Both the position numbers and the translations under genes were made by a program. From Bacillus sp. THAF10 (GTDB lineage: Bacteria > Bacillota > Bacilli > Bacillales > Bacillaceae_I): a stretch of 64,000 bases of DNA. This document shows, piece after piece, positions 42,410 to 51,428 of the stretch. Location of the stretch: assembly GCF_009363695.1 (NCBI RefSeq), contig NZ_CP045403.1, positions 1,468,001-1,532,000 of the forward strand, in the 5' to 3' direction. How positions within the stretch are numbered: position 1 is the stretch's first letter; the number at the start of each line of letters is the position of its first letter. Under the pieces are notes generated by a model. That model did no database searches and had not been told where the DNA came from. It saw nothing but the letters and a program-made list of their open reading frames with translations.

Positions 42410-43330
42410 ATGTTTGAAATGGAAGCGGTCATTACCTTGATGGTAATTGCAGCCGGGCTTAGTGTTTTTACTATCGTTTATTTAATTGTTAAGAAAAACT
42501 CTACTTCCAAGGATTTTAGTGAATTGGGAGTGAAAGTTAAAACCTGGTGGGGAATGTTATTTGTTTTTAGTGTTGCCACATTATTCAATCCTCTCGTTTC
42601 CTTATTTGCACTTATGTTTTTATGCTTTTTCTCATTAAAAGAGTATTTCTCTATTTTAAAGACAAGAAAGGTAGACCGACAGCTTTTTCTATGGGCGTAC
42701 TTGTCCATTCCGATTCAATTTTATTGGATTTATATTGGCTGGTATGGGATGTTTATCGTTTTTATTCCGGTATACGTTTTCTTATTTTTACCACTACCTC
42801 GGATTCTTGGCAAAGGAACAGTTGGTTTTTTACGTTCTGTCAGCTCTACTCAATGGGGACTAATGCTGATGGTTTTTGGTTTAAGTCATTTAGCTTTTTA
42901 CCAAACAGCAACACCTGAATACGGTGCCAACCTGGTATTATATCTCGTAGTCCTTACACAGCTACATGATGTAGTGCAATATCTTGTCTCTCTTTATATT
43001 GGCAAAAAGAAGGTCATTCCAACTTCCAACCCAAATATTACTTGGGAAGGCTTTCTTATCTCTACCTTTGTAACCACAGGTGTATCCTACAACTTGTTCC
43101 CATATTTAACTCCACTGGATGAATTGTTCGGAATATTGTCTGGTCTTTTAATAAGTGTGGCATGTTTTGGAGGGAGCTTGGCCGTTTCTGTACTAAAGAG
43201 AGATTTATTAATTGGGGATGGGGAAAAAGCATCTGTGCTGAAAAAAAGCTATTTAACCAGAGTAGATAGCCTTGCTTACTCAGCTCCGATTTTCTTTCAC
43301 GTCATTCGTTACTATTTTGACTTCATGTAA
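42410..43330 (+). CDS. Phosphatidate cytidylyltransferase paralogue (CdsA-like)
   Basis: A 306-residue membrane protein with about eight transmembrane segments. The C-terminal pattern SVLKRDLLIGDGEKAS...YLTRVDSLAYSAPIFF corresponds to the CTP-transferase signature of CdsA (S-x-x-K-R-x4-K-D-x-G), though the usual K-D pair is altered, and the metal-site block LTQLHDVVQYLVSL precedes it. It may make CDP-diacylglycerol or another CDP-alcohol precursor. ATG with agggggat upstream. An AAGGCTCTTTTC-type repeat begins inside its stop codon. Confidence 0.75.
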   Translation: MFEMEAVITLMVIAAGLSVFTIVYLIVKKNSTSKDFSELGVKVKTWWGMLFVFSVATLFNPLVSLFALMFLCFFSLKEYFSILKTRKVDRQLFLWAYLSIPIQFYWIYIGWYGMFIVFIPVYVFLFLPLPRILGKGTVGFLRSVSSTQWGLMLMVFGLSHLAFYQTATPEYGANLVLYLVVLTQLHDVVQYLVSLYIGKKKVIPTSNPNITWEGFLISTFVTTGVSYNLFPYLTPLDELFGILSGLLISVACFGGSLAVSVLKRDLLIGDGEKASVLKKSYLTRVDSLAYSAPIFFHVIRYYFDFM

Positions 43331-43398
43331 AGGCTGCTTTCGCAAACGATTGATATGGCAATTTTAATTTGCTTATATAGTGAAATAGAAAAGAGCCC
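43329..43398. repeat. MITE-like repeat, AAGGCTCTTTTC family, copy 7 (short)
   Basis: It begins within the TAA of the CdsA-like gene as AAAGGCTGCTTTCGCAAACG and ends TAGAAAAGAGCCC (43397). It retains both terminal repeats with a middle of about 35 bases, so it is an internally deleted form. Confidence 0.6.
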
Positions 43399-43542
43399 AA
43401 GTAAAAAAGAAATCTATCATTTTTTCTAGCAATCGTTGCATATAATGTAACGATTCTTCTTTTGGTCTTTTGAATGCACCAACTGTTACGGATTATTTTT
43501 ACACTATACATACTCGTATCTTTTGCTAGGGAGGGATTTTTT

Positions 43543-43938
43543 TTGGAAAAAGAAGAGCAATCTCTATATGACACACCACTAATTGCCTTTGGTTTGCCTA
43601 TATTTATTATGGTATTTGGGGTGTTTTTACTAGTGGAAGCACACAACTCTGGAAAGTTAAAATACATTCCAGTGGTCTTTATTCTTTTAGGACTTTCTGA
43701 AATTATTCGGTCCGTGATGAGACGCCGTTATCAACCAACTAAGAAAAAACGTGCTGAGATTAATCAAAAAAGTGGACATGTTGCCTACATATTAATGGCA
43801 ACAAGTGTGGTTTGTTCGGTGCTGCTGTTAATTATGGAGAAAATTTCCGTGGAGATGGTCCTATATGTCCAGCTTTCTATGGCCATTGTGCTTTATCCTT
43901 TGTTAAAATTAGTATTACTCGTAAGACATGACGATTAA
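43543..43938 (+). CDS. Small membrane protein, unknown
   Basis: A 131-residue protein with four hydrophobic segments (about residues 10-29, 36-52, 78-97 and 103-122) and a basic loop MRRRYQPTKKKRAE in the middle. TTG 43543 is chosen because aGGGAGGG lies 7-8 bases upstream. A longer frame from ATG 43474 would add one more helix but has no ribosome site. An inverted repeat AATCGTT/AACGATT (43431-43455) lies about 90 bases upstream. No family recognised. Confidence 0.55.
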   Translation: MEKEEQSLYDTPLIAFGLPIFIMVFGVFLLVEAHNSGKLKYIPVVFILLGLSEIIRSVMRRRYQPTKKKRAEINQKSGHVAYILMATSVVCSVLLLIMEKISVEMVLYVQLSMAIVLYPLLKLVLLVRHDD

Positions 43939-44077
43939 AAAAGGGGGAAATAGGTGGATTGTTTCCCTCTACACTCACCTTCTTTTTTAGAGTGTATCAA
44001 CTCTACCCTTCATTCCATTCCTCGATTTTTCTGTATCTGCCATTCCCAAAAGCGCTTATTTTAAGACTGTTAGTGTA

Positions 44078-44092
44078 AAATAATAATTATTA
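44078..44092. promoter_or_regulatory. Fur-box-like palindrome
   Basis: AAATAATAATTATTA contains ATAAT-A-ATTAT, the core of the Bacillus Fur 7-1-7 box TGATAATNATTATCA (11 of 14 fixed positions). It stands about 95 bases before the lipoprotein gene heading the two-component/PepSY cluster. Candidate only. Confidence 0.4.
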
Positions 44093-44188
44093 TGTTTCCT
44101 TTTTACTCCACACAATTTATTCACAATTATTCTATAAAATAAATTTTATCTTATCCTTAAATCTGTATTTTTTTTAGGAGTGTTTTTC

Positions 44189-45160
44189 ATGTTGAAATTT
44201 TGGAGTGTTCTAGCGATTATACTTATCCTAGCTGGGTGTACGGATGATACAATTGATATGCCTAAACAAATAAGCATTGAAAATACTATTTTTGTTAGTC
44301 ATATTAAAGAAAAAACCATGTCAGCCATAGATGCAACGAACGGAACAAAAGCATCCGTATCGATGCCGTTTGTGTTTTCAGCGATAGAAGAGCTAAAGCC
44401 AGGTTTATTTTTAGCAACCGTAAAAGAATCCGATAAGTTATATCAAATTGATGTGAGAAAACAAAAAATCACACCATTTATGGATTTAGAAAAAGGAGCT
44501 CTCGACCTTGCATATGATAAAGAAGGAAAGTCCCTTTATCTGGCAAATGTAGAAACAAATCAAGTATTGGTGATAGATATTTCGGAAAAAAAAGTCAGTG
44601 AAAAGATTGATGTAGGGGCGTATCCTTCCCATTTGTTTTTACATAATGAGAAGCTTTTTGTACTTGCAGCTGGAAGTGAGAATATAGCCGTTGTCGATAA
44701 AGCTACCAAAGGTATCTTGAACACCTTTGATGTCAACCCTCGTCCAGAAGGGTTATTCTTTGATGGGAATTATGTTTGGACTGGAGGGCATGGAGAAGGT
44801 GCAGAAACTAATAAGAGGATTTTTGGATATGATCCCAAGACAGGAGAGGAAAAACTTTCAGTAGAAACAGGGCTCATGCCAATACAAATCAAACAATACG
44901 AAAAAGATGGTCCAATGTATGTACTTAGCCATGGTGACCATACCGTAGCGAAGATTGATCCAAAAACATATGAAGTAGAAAAGAAGGTAACCTTAAGCGA
45001 TAATCCGACAAATATGATTGCAGATGATAAAGAAATCTTCGTAACAAGTCTAGATGGAAATGAGTTAACGAAAATTAACATAAACGATTTTGAGATTACA
45101 GGTAGTTATCCTACAGAAAGTGGTCCTTACTTGCTTTTTAAAGGAGGCGAGGAAAAATGA
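44189..45160 (+). CDS. Lipoprotein with YncE-like beta-propeller
   Basis: A 323-residue lipoprotein. After the signal, LILAGC provides the lipobox. The body consists of repeated beta-propeller blades, with phrases such as LYLANVETNQVLVIDISEKKV, NIAVVDKATKGILNTFDVN and HTVAKIDPKTYEVEKKVTL, similar to YncE/YVTN-type repeats. It is probably an extracytoplasmic sensor or binding protein for the two-component system encoded next; its stop overlaps the regulator start (ATGA). ATG 44189 with AGGAG 8 bases upstream is preferred over GTG 44180. Confidence 0.78.
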   Translation: MLKFWSVLAIILILAGCTDDTIDMPKQISIENTIFVSHIKEKTMSAIDATNGTKASVSMPFVFSAIEELKPGLFLATVKESDKLYQIDVRKQKITPFMDLEKGALDLAYDKEGKSLYLANVETNQVLVIDISEKKVSEKIDVGAYPSHLFLHNEKLFVLAAGSENIAVVDKATKGILNTFDVNPRPEGLFFDGNYVWTGGHGEGAETNKRIFGYDPKTGEEKLSVETGLMPIQIKQYEKDGPMYVLSHGDHTVAKIDPKTYEVEKKVTLSDNPTNMIADDKEIFVTSLDGNELTKININDFEITGSYPTESGPYLLFKGGEEK

Positions 45161-45828
45161 AGATTCTAGTGGTAGATGATGAGGCGAATATGAGAGAGCT
45201 ACTGGGCATGTATCTTCAAAAAGAAAACTATCAAGTTATTTTTGCGGAAAACGGAAATGAAGCCCTGGATCTACTTTATTTACATAAAATAGACTTAATA
45301 ATTTTGGATGTCATGATGCCAGAAATGGACGGGTTTACCACATGTAAAAAAATACGACAAAAATATATCACTCCCATTTTGATGGTTACAGCAAAAGGGG
45401 ATGAATGGGATAAAGTAAAAGGATTAAAGCTTGGAGCTGATGATTATGTGATGAAGCCGTTTAGCCCAAAAGAGTTACTAGCAAGGGTGGAGGCTTTATT
45501 ACGCCGCTCAAACCAAGCATTTTTTGACATGCTGTCCTTTTGCGACATTCACATTCAAAAAAACGCTCGCCAGGTCTTTGTTGCTGATCAGAAGGTTGTT
45601 TTAGCAAGAAGAGAATATGATCTGTTATTGTTTTTGCTAGAACATAGAGGACAAGTCTTTTCAAGGGAACAATTGCATGATGTTGTCTGGGGAATAGATG
45701 CGGAAAAAGGCACATATCGAACAGTAGATACCCACATAAAAACGTTAAGATTTAAACTGAAAAATGCTGGTTCCTATATTAAAACGGTTTGGGGAATAGG
45801 CTACAAAATTGAGGATCATGAAGCATGA
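45157..45828 (+). CDS. OmpR-family response regulator
   Basis: A 223-residue regulator. The receiver domain has the acidic pair D7-D8, phospho-acceptor Asp51 in LIILDVMMPEMDG, Thr/Ser in VTAKGD and Lys in VMKPFSP. The C-terminal winged helix runs from about 130 to 220 (FSREQLHDVVWG, RTVDTHIKTLRFKL). It overlaps both the lipoprotein gene and the kinase gene by 4 bases. Targets probably include the adjoining pepSY and ytkA-like genes; this is inferred from location. Confidence 0.93.
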   Translation: MKILVVDDEANMRELLGMYLQKENYQVIFAENGNEALDLLYLHKIDLIILDVMMPEMDGFTTCKKIRQKYITPILMVTAKGDEWDKVKGLKLGADDYVMKPFSPKELLARVEALLRRSNQAFFDMLSFCDIHIQKNARQVFVADQKVVLARREYDLLLFLLEHRGQVFSREQLHDVVWGIDAEKGTYRTVDTHIKTLRFKLKNAGSYIKTVWGIGYKIEDHEA

Positions 45829-47210
45829 AGCCTTTATCAATACGCAATAAAATTTGGCTTACCATTTTGTCGGTATCAGTTGTAGCAATAGGACTAATTG
45901 TCATCGTTTCCTATTATTTGTATCAAACACTTTATATAGAAAAACAAACAGAGCTTCTATTAAAACAAGGTTCCCACTTGGAATCGTTTTTTTACAAGGA
46001 AAATCTTGAAGTGTTTAGGGAACGTTTGAATTGGATGGAGGAAACTTCTGAGTCCAAAATCATTTTCACTAATGATCCTATGGAGTTAGCTAGCGGAGCT
46101 CCTTTTGACTCACTTGAAGACCAAAATTTAATCACATTTAGTGAACGTCAGGAGCTTCTCTTAGGGAAAACACTTATCTTTACTAAATATCATAAAGGGT
46201 TAGAGCAAGAGATACGGGCGGTTGTGATTCCGTTATTATCTAATGACAGACTTGAAGCTGTGATCTTTATGTATGTCCCATTAACAGCGATAGCAGAGAT
46301 ATTTCAGCCAATCAAAACCTTTTTATTAGTTGGTTTTGCTATTGTACTTGTCCTATTAGTTATAGTTGGCACGAAGATGACGAATAGAATCGTTAGACCA
46401 TTAAAAGAGATGGACGTTGTGGCCAGAGAGATTTCACAAGGAAGCTTTTCTAAAAAGGTATCTGTAAAAGGGAGGGATGAGATAGCCAGCCTTGGGACCT
46501 CCATTAATGTTATGTCTACAAATTTAGAAGCTGTAGATGAAAAAAGACGTGAATTCTTAGGGAATGTCTCACATGAGTTAAGAACACCGATAAGTTATTT
46601 AAAAGGATATAATGAAGCATTAAAGGAAAAAATCATTACTCCTGATAGGTATATGCAGACAATAGAAGTGGAAATAGAACGGATGAATCGACTTGTCCAT
46701 GATCTTCTTGATTTAGCTCAGCTAGAAGGCGACTCCTACCCTATGAGCAAAGAGCCTGTGATATTGACAGAGTTATTAAGAGAAGTACTAGAGCGTTTTT
46801 ACTTGGAAATAAAAGAAAAGAATTTAAAGGTTGAGCTTAACTTAAATGAGGACGTTGTCATCATAGGGGATCCTGTTCGTATGGATCAAGTAATCGTAAA
46901 TCTATTAAGCAATAGCATTAAGTATACGGAAGTTAGTAAAACAATTTCTATTTCTATTTATCAAGAAAAAGAGGAAGGAGTTTTGAAAGTAAGGGATGAA
47001 GGGGTAGGCATTCCAGAAAAGGATGTTCCCTATATATTTGAACGCTTTTACCGTGTTGAAAAAGCCAGAACTCGTAAGCTCGGGGGAACAGGTCTAGGGC
47101 TTTCCATTGTTCAACAAATTGTGAAGAAGCACAACGGTAGCATCACTATAAAATCTGAAGAAGGTTTTGGAACAACTGCAATCGTAAAGTTACCATTATT
47201 TGAATTTTAA
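45825..47210 (+). CDS. Sensor histidine kinase
   Basis: A 461-residue kinase with two transmembrane helices (about 10-35 and 164-184) flanking a ~125-residue extracellular sensor, a HAMP domain (about 186-238), HisKA with His250 in SHELRTPISYLKG, and an HATPase domain (N-box NLLSNSIKYTE, G1 VRDEGVGIPEKD, G2 GGTGLGLSIV). Its signal is unknown. The lipoprotein beta-propeller upstream may feed it. ATGA overlap with the response regulator. Confidence 0.93.
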   Translation: MKPLSIRNKIWLTILSVSVVAIGLIVIVSYYLYQTLYIEKQTELLLKQGSHLESFFYKENLEVFRERLNWMEETSESKIIFTNDPMELASGAPFDSLEDQNLITFSERQELLLGKTLIFTKYHKGLEQEIRAVVIPLLSNDRLEAVIFMYVPLTAIAEIFQPIKTFLLVGFAIVLVLLVIVGTKMTNRIVRPLKEMDVVAREISQGSFSKKVSVKGRDEIASLGTSINVMSTNLEAVDEKRREFLGNVSHELRTPISYLKGYNEALKEKIITPDRYMQTIEVEIERMNRLVHDLLDLAQLEGDSYPMSKEPVILTELLREVLERFYLEIKEKNLKVELNLNEDVVIIGDPVRMDQVIVNLLSNSIKYTEVSKTISISIYQEKEEGVLKVRDEGVGIPEKDVPYIFERFYRVEKARTRKLGGTGLGLSIVQQIVKKHNGSITIKSEEGFGTTAIVKLPLFEF

Positions 47211-47286
47211 TAAGCCTTCATTCTTTTTTCACAAATGACTTCTACACTATAGGCATACGTTAGATTTTACATGAAGGAGTATGCTT

Positions 47287-48666
47287 ATGGAGAAAAAGGT
47301 ACATCAGGAAGAGAACAAAAAGCAAACAAGAAATGGTATTTACCAAACTATGTGGAGATGGCATTTTTATGCAGGTCTTATTTTTGCTCCTTTCTTAATC
47401 ATTCTAGCATTTAGTGGTGCGGTGTATTTATTTAAACCACAAATTGAATCCTTTCTTTATCAGGATTTATACTATGTGGAGGAAACAAAAGAAAGTAGTA
47501 TATCTACTAATAACCAGATGACTATGGTCAAGGAAGCCTATCCTGAAGCAAGTATATCAGGTGTAACTTTTTTTCAAGAGGCAGAAAGAAGTACAAAATT
47601 CTCTACTATGCAAAATGGCGAGAGGGTAAGTGTCTTTGTTGATCCATACTCTGGTAAAGTATTGGGGAATCTTCCAGCGGAGAAAGAGCTAATGACCTTT
47701 TTTGTTAAGCTTCACAGTGAACTGCTGATTGGAGGTACCGTCGCTAATCGGCTTGTGGAGCTAGCAGCATGCTGGGCTATCCTTTTGTTGCTTACAGGAC
47801 TTTATATTTGGTGGCCGCGAAATCGCTTGACCATTTGGGGTACCATCTTACCAAGGCTGCGGAGTAAGGGTCGAACCTTTTGGCGTGATATGCACGCTAC
47901 ATTAGGGTTTTGGCTTTCATTAGGCCTAATAATTTTGGTCTTAACAGGTTTACCATGGTCGGGTGTAATGGGGGAACAAATCAACAAGCTAGCAACGGCT
48001 ACGAATACTGGATATCCAGCATTTTCTTTTGGGTTTGGACCAAAACCAGAATCTGTAACAGTAGCAAAGGATGTTGCAGAGAATGTTCCATGGGCAGCGG
48101 AAAATGTTCCGGTACCAAAATCAGCAAACAGCCAATATGTATCTTTAAGCTTACATGATGTTAATAGTATTGCAGAGAGTAAGCATATCGAGAAGCCTTA
48201 TACGATCTCCATGCCACAAAATGAGAGAGGAGTCTATACGATTTCCACTTCTCATTCAAAGCCATTTGATAATGCCACTTTACACGTTGACCAATACAGT
48301 GGAGCAGTATTAACAGATGTGCGATATGATGATTATGGGCTAATGGGGAAAGCCATTACACTTGGGATAGCTTTGCATGAAGGTAAGCTTTTTGGCTTAG
48401 CTAACCAATTGATTGGACTACTATTATGTATCGGTTTAATTGCGATGATGATCAGCTCCATCATCATGTGGAGAAAAAGAAAACCTAAAAACAAACTAGG
48501 TGCTCCAGGAAAAGATGTGGATATCAAAATAAAAAGAACGGTAACCGTCATGATGCTCCTACTTGGTATCATCATGCCTCTTGTTGGGATATCCATCATC
48601 CTTGTTCTAATATTGGATAAATTAGTAGTGGAGAAAATCCCTGGTTTAAAGGAATGGTTACATTAG
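47287..48666 (+). CDS. PepSY-associated membrane protein
   Basis: A 459-residue membrane protein of the PepSY_TM group. TM1 is WRWHFYAGLIFAPFLIILAFSG. Histidines in TMs or at their edges (VKLHSELLIGG, RDMHATLGFWLSLGL, IALHEGKLFGL) and two PepSY-like soluble segments are visible, and it ends with several helices. Members are linked to iron/haem or ferric-siderophore reduction and to copper. ATG 47287 with AAGGAG 7 bases upstream. It lies 76 bases after the kinase and is followed by a YtkA-like lipoprotein. Confidence 0.82.
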   Translation: MEKKVHQEENKKQTRNGIYQTMWRWHFYAGLIFAPFLIILAFSGAVYLFKPQIESFLYQDLYYVEETKESSISTNNQMTMVKEAYPEASISGVTFFQEAERSTKFSTMQNGERVSVFVDPYSGKVLGNLPAEKELMTFFVKLHSELLIGGTVANRLVELAACWAILLLLTGLYIWWPRNRLTIWGTILPRLRSKGRTFWRDMHATLGFWLSLGLIILVLTGLPWSGVMGEQINKLATATNTGYPAFSFGFGPKPESVTVAKDVAENVPWAAENVPVPKSANSQYVSLSLHDVNSIAESKHIEKPYTISMPQNERGVYTISTSHSKPFDNATLHVDQYSGAVLTDVRYDDYGLMGKAITLGIALHEGKLFGLANQLIGLLLCIGLIAMMISSIIMWRKRKPKNKLGAPGKDVDIKIKRTVTVMMLLLGIIMPLVGISIILVLILDKLVVEKIPGLKEWLH

Positions 48667-48683
48667 AAAGGTGAGGTAGATTT

Positions 48684-49148
48684 ATGAAGAAGCTATTACT
48701 AGTGTTTATTCTGGCATTCTTGTTAGTAGGCTGCACGAGTGCACCAGAAAAAAACACGTCACCTGAAATTATAGAGGTGGAAATTTCCATGCCAGAAAAG
48801 GTTAGTGAGAATGAGTCCGTCACGATTCAAACACACGTAACCCAGGGTGAGGAAAATGTAGAGGATGCAAAAGAAGTTAAATTTGAAATTTGGAATGTGG
48901 AAGAGGGTAAGGAAGAAAGTACTCTTTTGGATGCAGTTCACACAAGTGACGGTCAGTATGTTGCTGATCATTCTTTCAGAGAAAAGGGAGTGTATCGTGT
49001 TCAGTCACATGTTACAGCGCGTGATTTGCATGTCATGCCAACAAAACAAATTGTTGTTGGTGAACTATCAGAAGAGGATATCCAAGCCATTTTAGAAAAA
49101 GAAAAAGTGAATAAAGAGGAAGAAAATAGTGAGCATGATCATCACTAA
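48684..49148 (+). CDS. YtkA-like lipoprotein (FixH/YtkA domain)
   Basis: A 154-residue lipoprotein. The signal FILAFLLVGC ends in the lipobox. The mature part has the YtkA-like beta-sandwich pattern (VEISMPEKVSENESVTIQTHVTQGEENVEDAKEVKFEIW...YRVQSHVTARDLHVMPTKQIVVG). The C-terminus is Glu-rich and ends HDHH, a possible metal ligand. YtkA-like proteins occur with copper or redox functions. 17 bases after the PepSY gene; last gene of the cluster before a terminator. Confidence 0.78.
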   Translation: MKKLLLVFILAFLLVGCTSAPEKNTSPEIIEVEISMPEKVSENESVTIQTHVTQGEENVEDAKEVKFEIWNVEEGKEESTLLDAVHTSDGQYVADHSFREKGVYRVQSHVTARDLHVMPTKQIVVGELSEEDIQAILEKEKVNKEEENSEHDHH

Positions 49149-49161
49149 ATTCTTTATTGAA

Positions 49162-49197
49162 GCAACGCGATTCGTAATAGAATTAGCGTTGTTTTTG
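49162..49197 (+). terminator. Terminator of the PepSY/YtkA unit
   Basis: CAACGC (49163-49168) with GCGTTG (49186-49191), and inner ATTC with GAAT, then TTTTT. Confidence 0.85.
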
Positions 49198-49296
49198 ATT
49201 TTCCTAATCATCTCCCTTAAGTCGAATCAGTTTCTTTGATTTTGTGCTAATCGTTTGCGATAATACCCATAATAATTGTTAAGGAGGGTGTCATTT

Positions 49297-49938
49297 ATGA
49301 AAGTTACAGTTGTAGGTGCAAATGGACAAATTGGCAAACAGCTTGTTCATTTTTTAAAAACTGAAGGCCACACACCGATAGCAATGATTAGAAAACAAGA
49401 ACAAGCGGATGAATTCTCAAATGATGGAGTGGAGTCTGTTGTAGCTGACTTAGAAGGTACGGTAGACGAGATAAAAGAGGCTGTAAACGGGTCCGATGCG
49501 ATTGTGTTTGCTGCAGGCTCGGGAGGAAGTACTGGTTCAGATAAAACCTTGTTAATTGATTTGGATGGTGCCGTAAAAGCGATGGAAGCAGCGGAACAAG
49601 CAGGGATAAAAAGATTCGTCATGGTAAGTGCACTTCAAGCAAACAATCGTGAAAATTGGAATGAAGCCCTTCGTCCTTATTATGTGGCAAAACATTATGC
49701 TGATAAGATGCTGATAGAAAGCCAGCTTGATTATACCATCGTGCGTCCAGGCGGCTTGTTAAATGACCCTGGCACTGGGAAGGTGAAGGTTGGAGAAAAA
49801 CTGGAAAGAGGATCAATTTCGCGGGAGGATGTAGCGAAAGTATTGGTAGAGGTATTGGATGCTAAAAACACCTATCGAAAATCCTTTGACCTTGTGTCAG
49901 GAGATACAGAGATAAAAGATGAAATAAAGAGATTCTGA
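49297..49938 (+). CDS. yhfK: YhfK-like NAD(P)-binding protein (atypical SDR)
   Basis: A 213-residue protein that closely resembles B. subtilis YhfK (214 aa): the start KVTVVGANGQIGKQLVHFL, FAAGSGGSTGSDKTLLIDLDGA, FVMVSALQANNRENWNEALR and YYVAKHYADKML are near-identical in pattern. It is a NAD(P)-binding Rossmann protein of the atypical SDR type, possibly a quinone or flavin reductase; activity unproven. ATG 49297 follows aaggagggtg; upstream codons lie within or before this site. Confidence 0.88.
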   Translation: MKVTVVGANGQIGKQLVHFLKTEGHTPIAMIRKQEQADEFSNDGVESVVADLEGTVDEIKEAVNGSDAIVFAAGSGGSTGSDKTLLIDLDGAVKAMEAAEQAGIKRFVMVSALQANNRENWNEALRPYYVAKHYADKMLIESQLDYTIVRPGGLLNDPGTGKVKVGEKLERGSISREDVAKVLVEVLDAKNTYRKSFDLVSGDTEIKDEIKRF

Positions 49939-49944
49939 TGCTAG

Positions 49945-49977
49945 AGGCTGCCTAAAGATTGAGGCAGCCTTTTTTTA
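49945..49977 (+). terminator. Terminator of yhfK
   Basis: AGGCTGCCT (49945-49953) with AGGCAGCCT (49962-49970), followed by TTTTTTT. Confidence 0.92.
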
Positions 49978-50112
49978 AGTTATCATTGCATTTGAACGAA
50001 GTGCCAAAAGGTACGTGTTGATGCCAAAGTTTACTGAATTAATGACAAACCTAGGAATAAACAATGTATATACTATATAATAAGCTTTACTAGATTTGAA
50101 TGAGGTGAAAGC

Positions 50113-50577
50113 ATGCTTTATATCTTATCACAGCTTGGCTTTAGTTTTATTGCTGCAGCAGGCTTTGGAGTTCTCTTTAATGCTCCTAGAAGGGCACTGC
50201 TACAATGCGGCACCGTTGGGATGATTGGGTGGATTTTTTACATACTTTTGGCAGATTCAGGTATAGACCCTGTTTTAGCCTCTTTTGTGGGTTCATTTAT
50301 GGTTGCACTTGTTGGGCATATTATGGCAAAAAGGTATCGAATGCCCATGATCATTTTTAGTGTTGCTGGGATTATCCCGCTTGTTCCGGGAGGACTTGCT
50401 TATAATACGATGCGGCATGTTGCTGAAAATGATTATTTGGGTGCGATTCCCTTGGCAGCTAAGGCATTTATGATTTCTGGAGCTATTGCTATGGGACTAG
50501 TTTTTGCTGAGGTTATTATGCAGCTAGTGATGAAAGTGATAAAAAGAAATGTCCTGCCAAACCAGGAGGTGAAATAA
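50113..50577 (+). CDS. ThrE-like exporter, small (YjjB-type) subunit
   Basis: A 154-residue membrane protein with about five helices. The phrase FSVAGIIPLVPGGLAYNTMRHV is the ThrE/YjjB signature (P-L-V-P-G-x-x). It corresponds to the C-terminal half of the one-piece ThrE threonine/serine exporter. The start is ATG 50113 with gaggtgaa upstream, and the next gene encodes the other half, one base after its stop. Confidence 0.82.
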   Translation: MLYILSQLGFSFIAAAGFGVLFNAPRRALLQCGTVGMIGWIFYILLADSGIDPVLASFVGSFMVALVGHIMAKRYRMPMIIFSVAGIIPLVPGGLAYNTMRHVAENDYLGAIPLAAKAFMISGAIAMGLVFAEVIMQLVMKVIKRNVLPNQEVK

Positions 50578-51327
50578 ATGGCGGTGGAAAACACAAAAAC
50601 AATAATGGAAATCTGTCTTCTCGCTGGGAGAATTATGATGGAGGGTGGAGCGGAAACATATCGTGTAGAGGATACAATGACAAGAATTGCAGCTTCATTT
50701 GGCATGGAGGAAACACATTGTTTTGTAACTCCAACTGGTATTTTTATGTCTTTAAATGGAGATAATCCCTCTCAACTTGTGAGAATTAATGTTCGGACTA
50801 CCGATTTGGAAAAAGTAGCGCGAGTGAATCAAATTTCTCGAAGAATAGCAGCTGGAGAGTTCACTGTAAAAGATGCGAAAGATGCGTTTGAGGATTTGGA
50901 AGCGTCGCATTTACTTTTTCCAATTAGCTTGCAAATTTTAGCTGCGGCACTTGTAAGTGGATCCTTTCTCATTATGTTTAAAGGTGGATGGACAGATTTT
51001 TTACCAGCTATTATTGCAGGTGGATTAGGTTATTGTGGCCTCTTATTCATTCAACATTATACAAAAGTGAAATTTTTCGCGGAATTTTTTGCTGCCTTTA
51101 TTATAGGCATAGTTACATTAGTTATGGTTAATTTAGGAATTGGTAAGGAGCTGGACAAGATTATTATTGGCTCAGTGATGCCACTTGTACCAGGGCTTTT
51201 AATAACAAATGCAGTACGGGATCTAATGGCAGGTCATTTTGTATCTGGGTTGTCTAAAGGGGCAGAAGCTTTCCTCACAGCTTTTGCCATCGGTGCAGGT
51301 GTGGCGGTTGTATTTCTCTCTTGGTAA
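50578..51327 (+). CDS. ThrE-like exporter, large (YjjP-type) subunit
   Basis: A 249-residue protein. The cytosolic N-domain (about 1-110) has the DUF1212 hallmark MMEGGAETYRVEDTMTRIA and FVTPTGIFMS. Five C-terminal helices include GSVMPLVPGLLITNAVRDLMAG. With the preceding small subunit it forms a split ThrE-type threonine/serine exporter. ATG with AGGAGGTGA 6 bases upstream. Gene order here is small then large subunit. Confidence 0.85.
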   Translation: MAVENTKTIMEICLLAGRIMMEGGAETYRVEDTMTRIAASFGMEETHCFVTPTGIFMSLNGDNPSQLVRINVRTTDLEKVARVNQISRRIAAGEFTVKDAKDAFEDLEASHLLFPISLQILAAALVSGSFLIMFKGGWTDFLPAIIAGGLGYCGLLFIQHYTKVKFFAEFFAAFIIGIVTLVMVNLGIGKELDKIIIGSVMPLVPGLLITNAVRDLMAGHFVSGLSKGAEAFLTAFAIGAGVAVVFLSW

Positions 51328-51356
51328 ATCTTTCTCGTTACATTCATGACATGCAA

Positions 51357-51384
51357 TTAACAGTATATTTCGTTATTTTACAAT
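51357..51384 (+). promoter_or_regulatory. Candidate sigma-A promoter of the LysM-CAP gene
   Basis: TTAACA (51357-51362), 16-base spacer, TACAAT (51379-51384). A TTGACA at 51409 lies too near the start codon to serve as a -35 with a usual leader. Confidence 0.5.
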
Positions 51385-51428
51385 AATTACTTGTTTACGG
51401 TTTTCGATTGACATATTAGAGTAATAGT

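Noticed and set aside
43942..43970. AGGGGGAAA/TTTCCCTCT inverted repeat after the small membrane protein gene
   Set aside because: It has no U-run on the plus side, only on the minus side where no gene ends; too weak to call a terminator.
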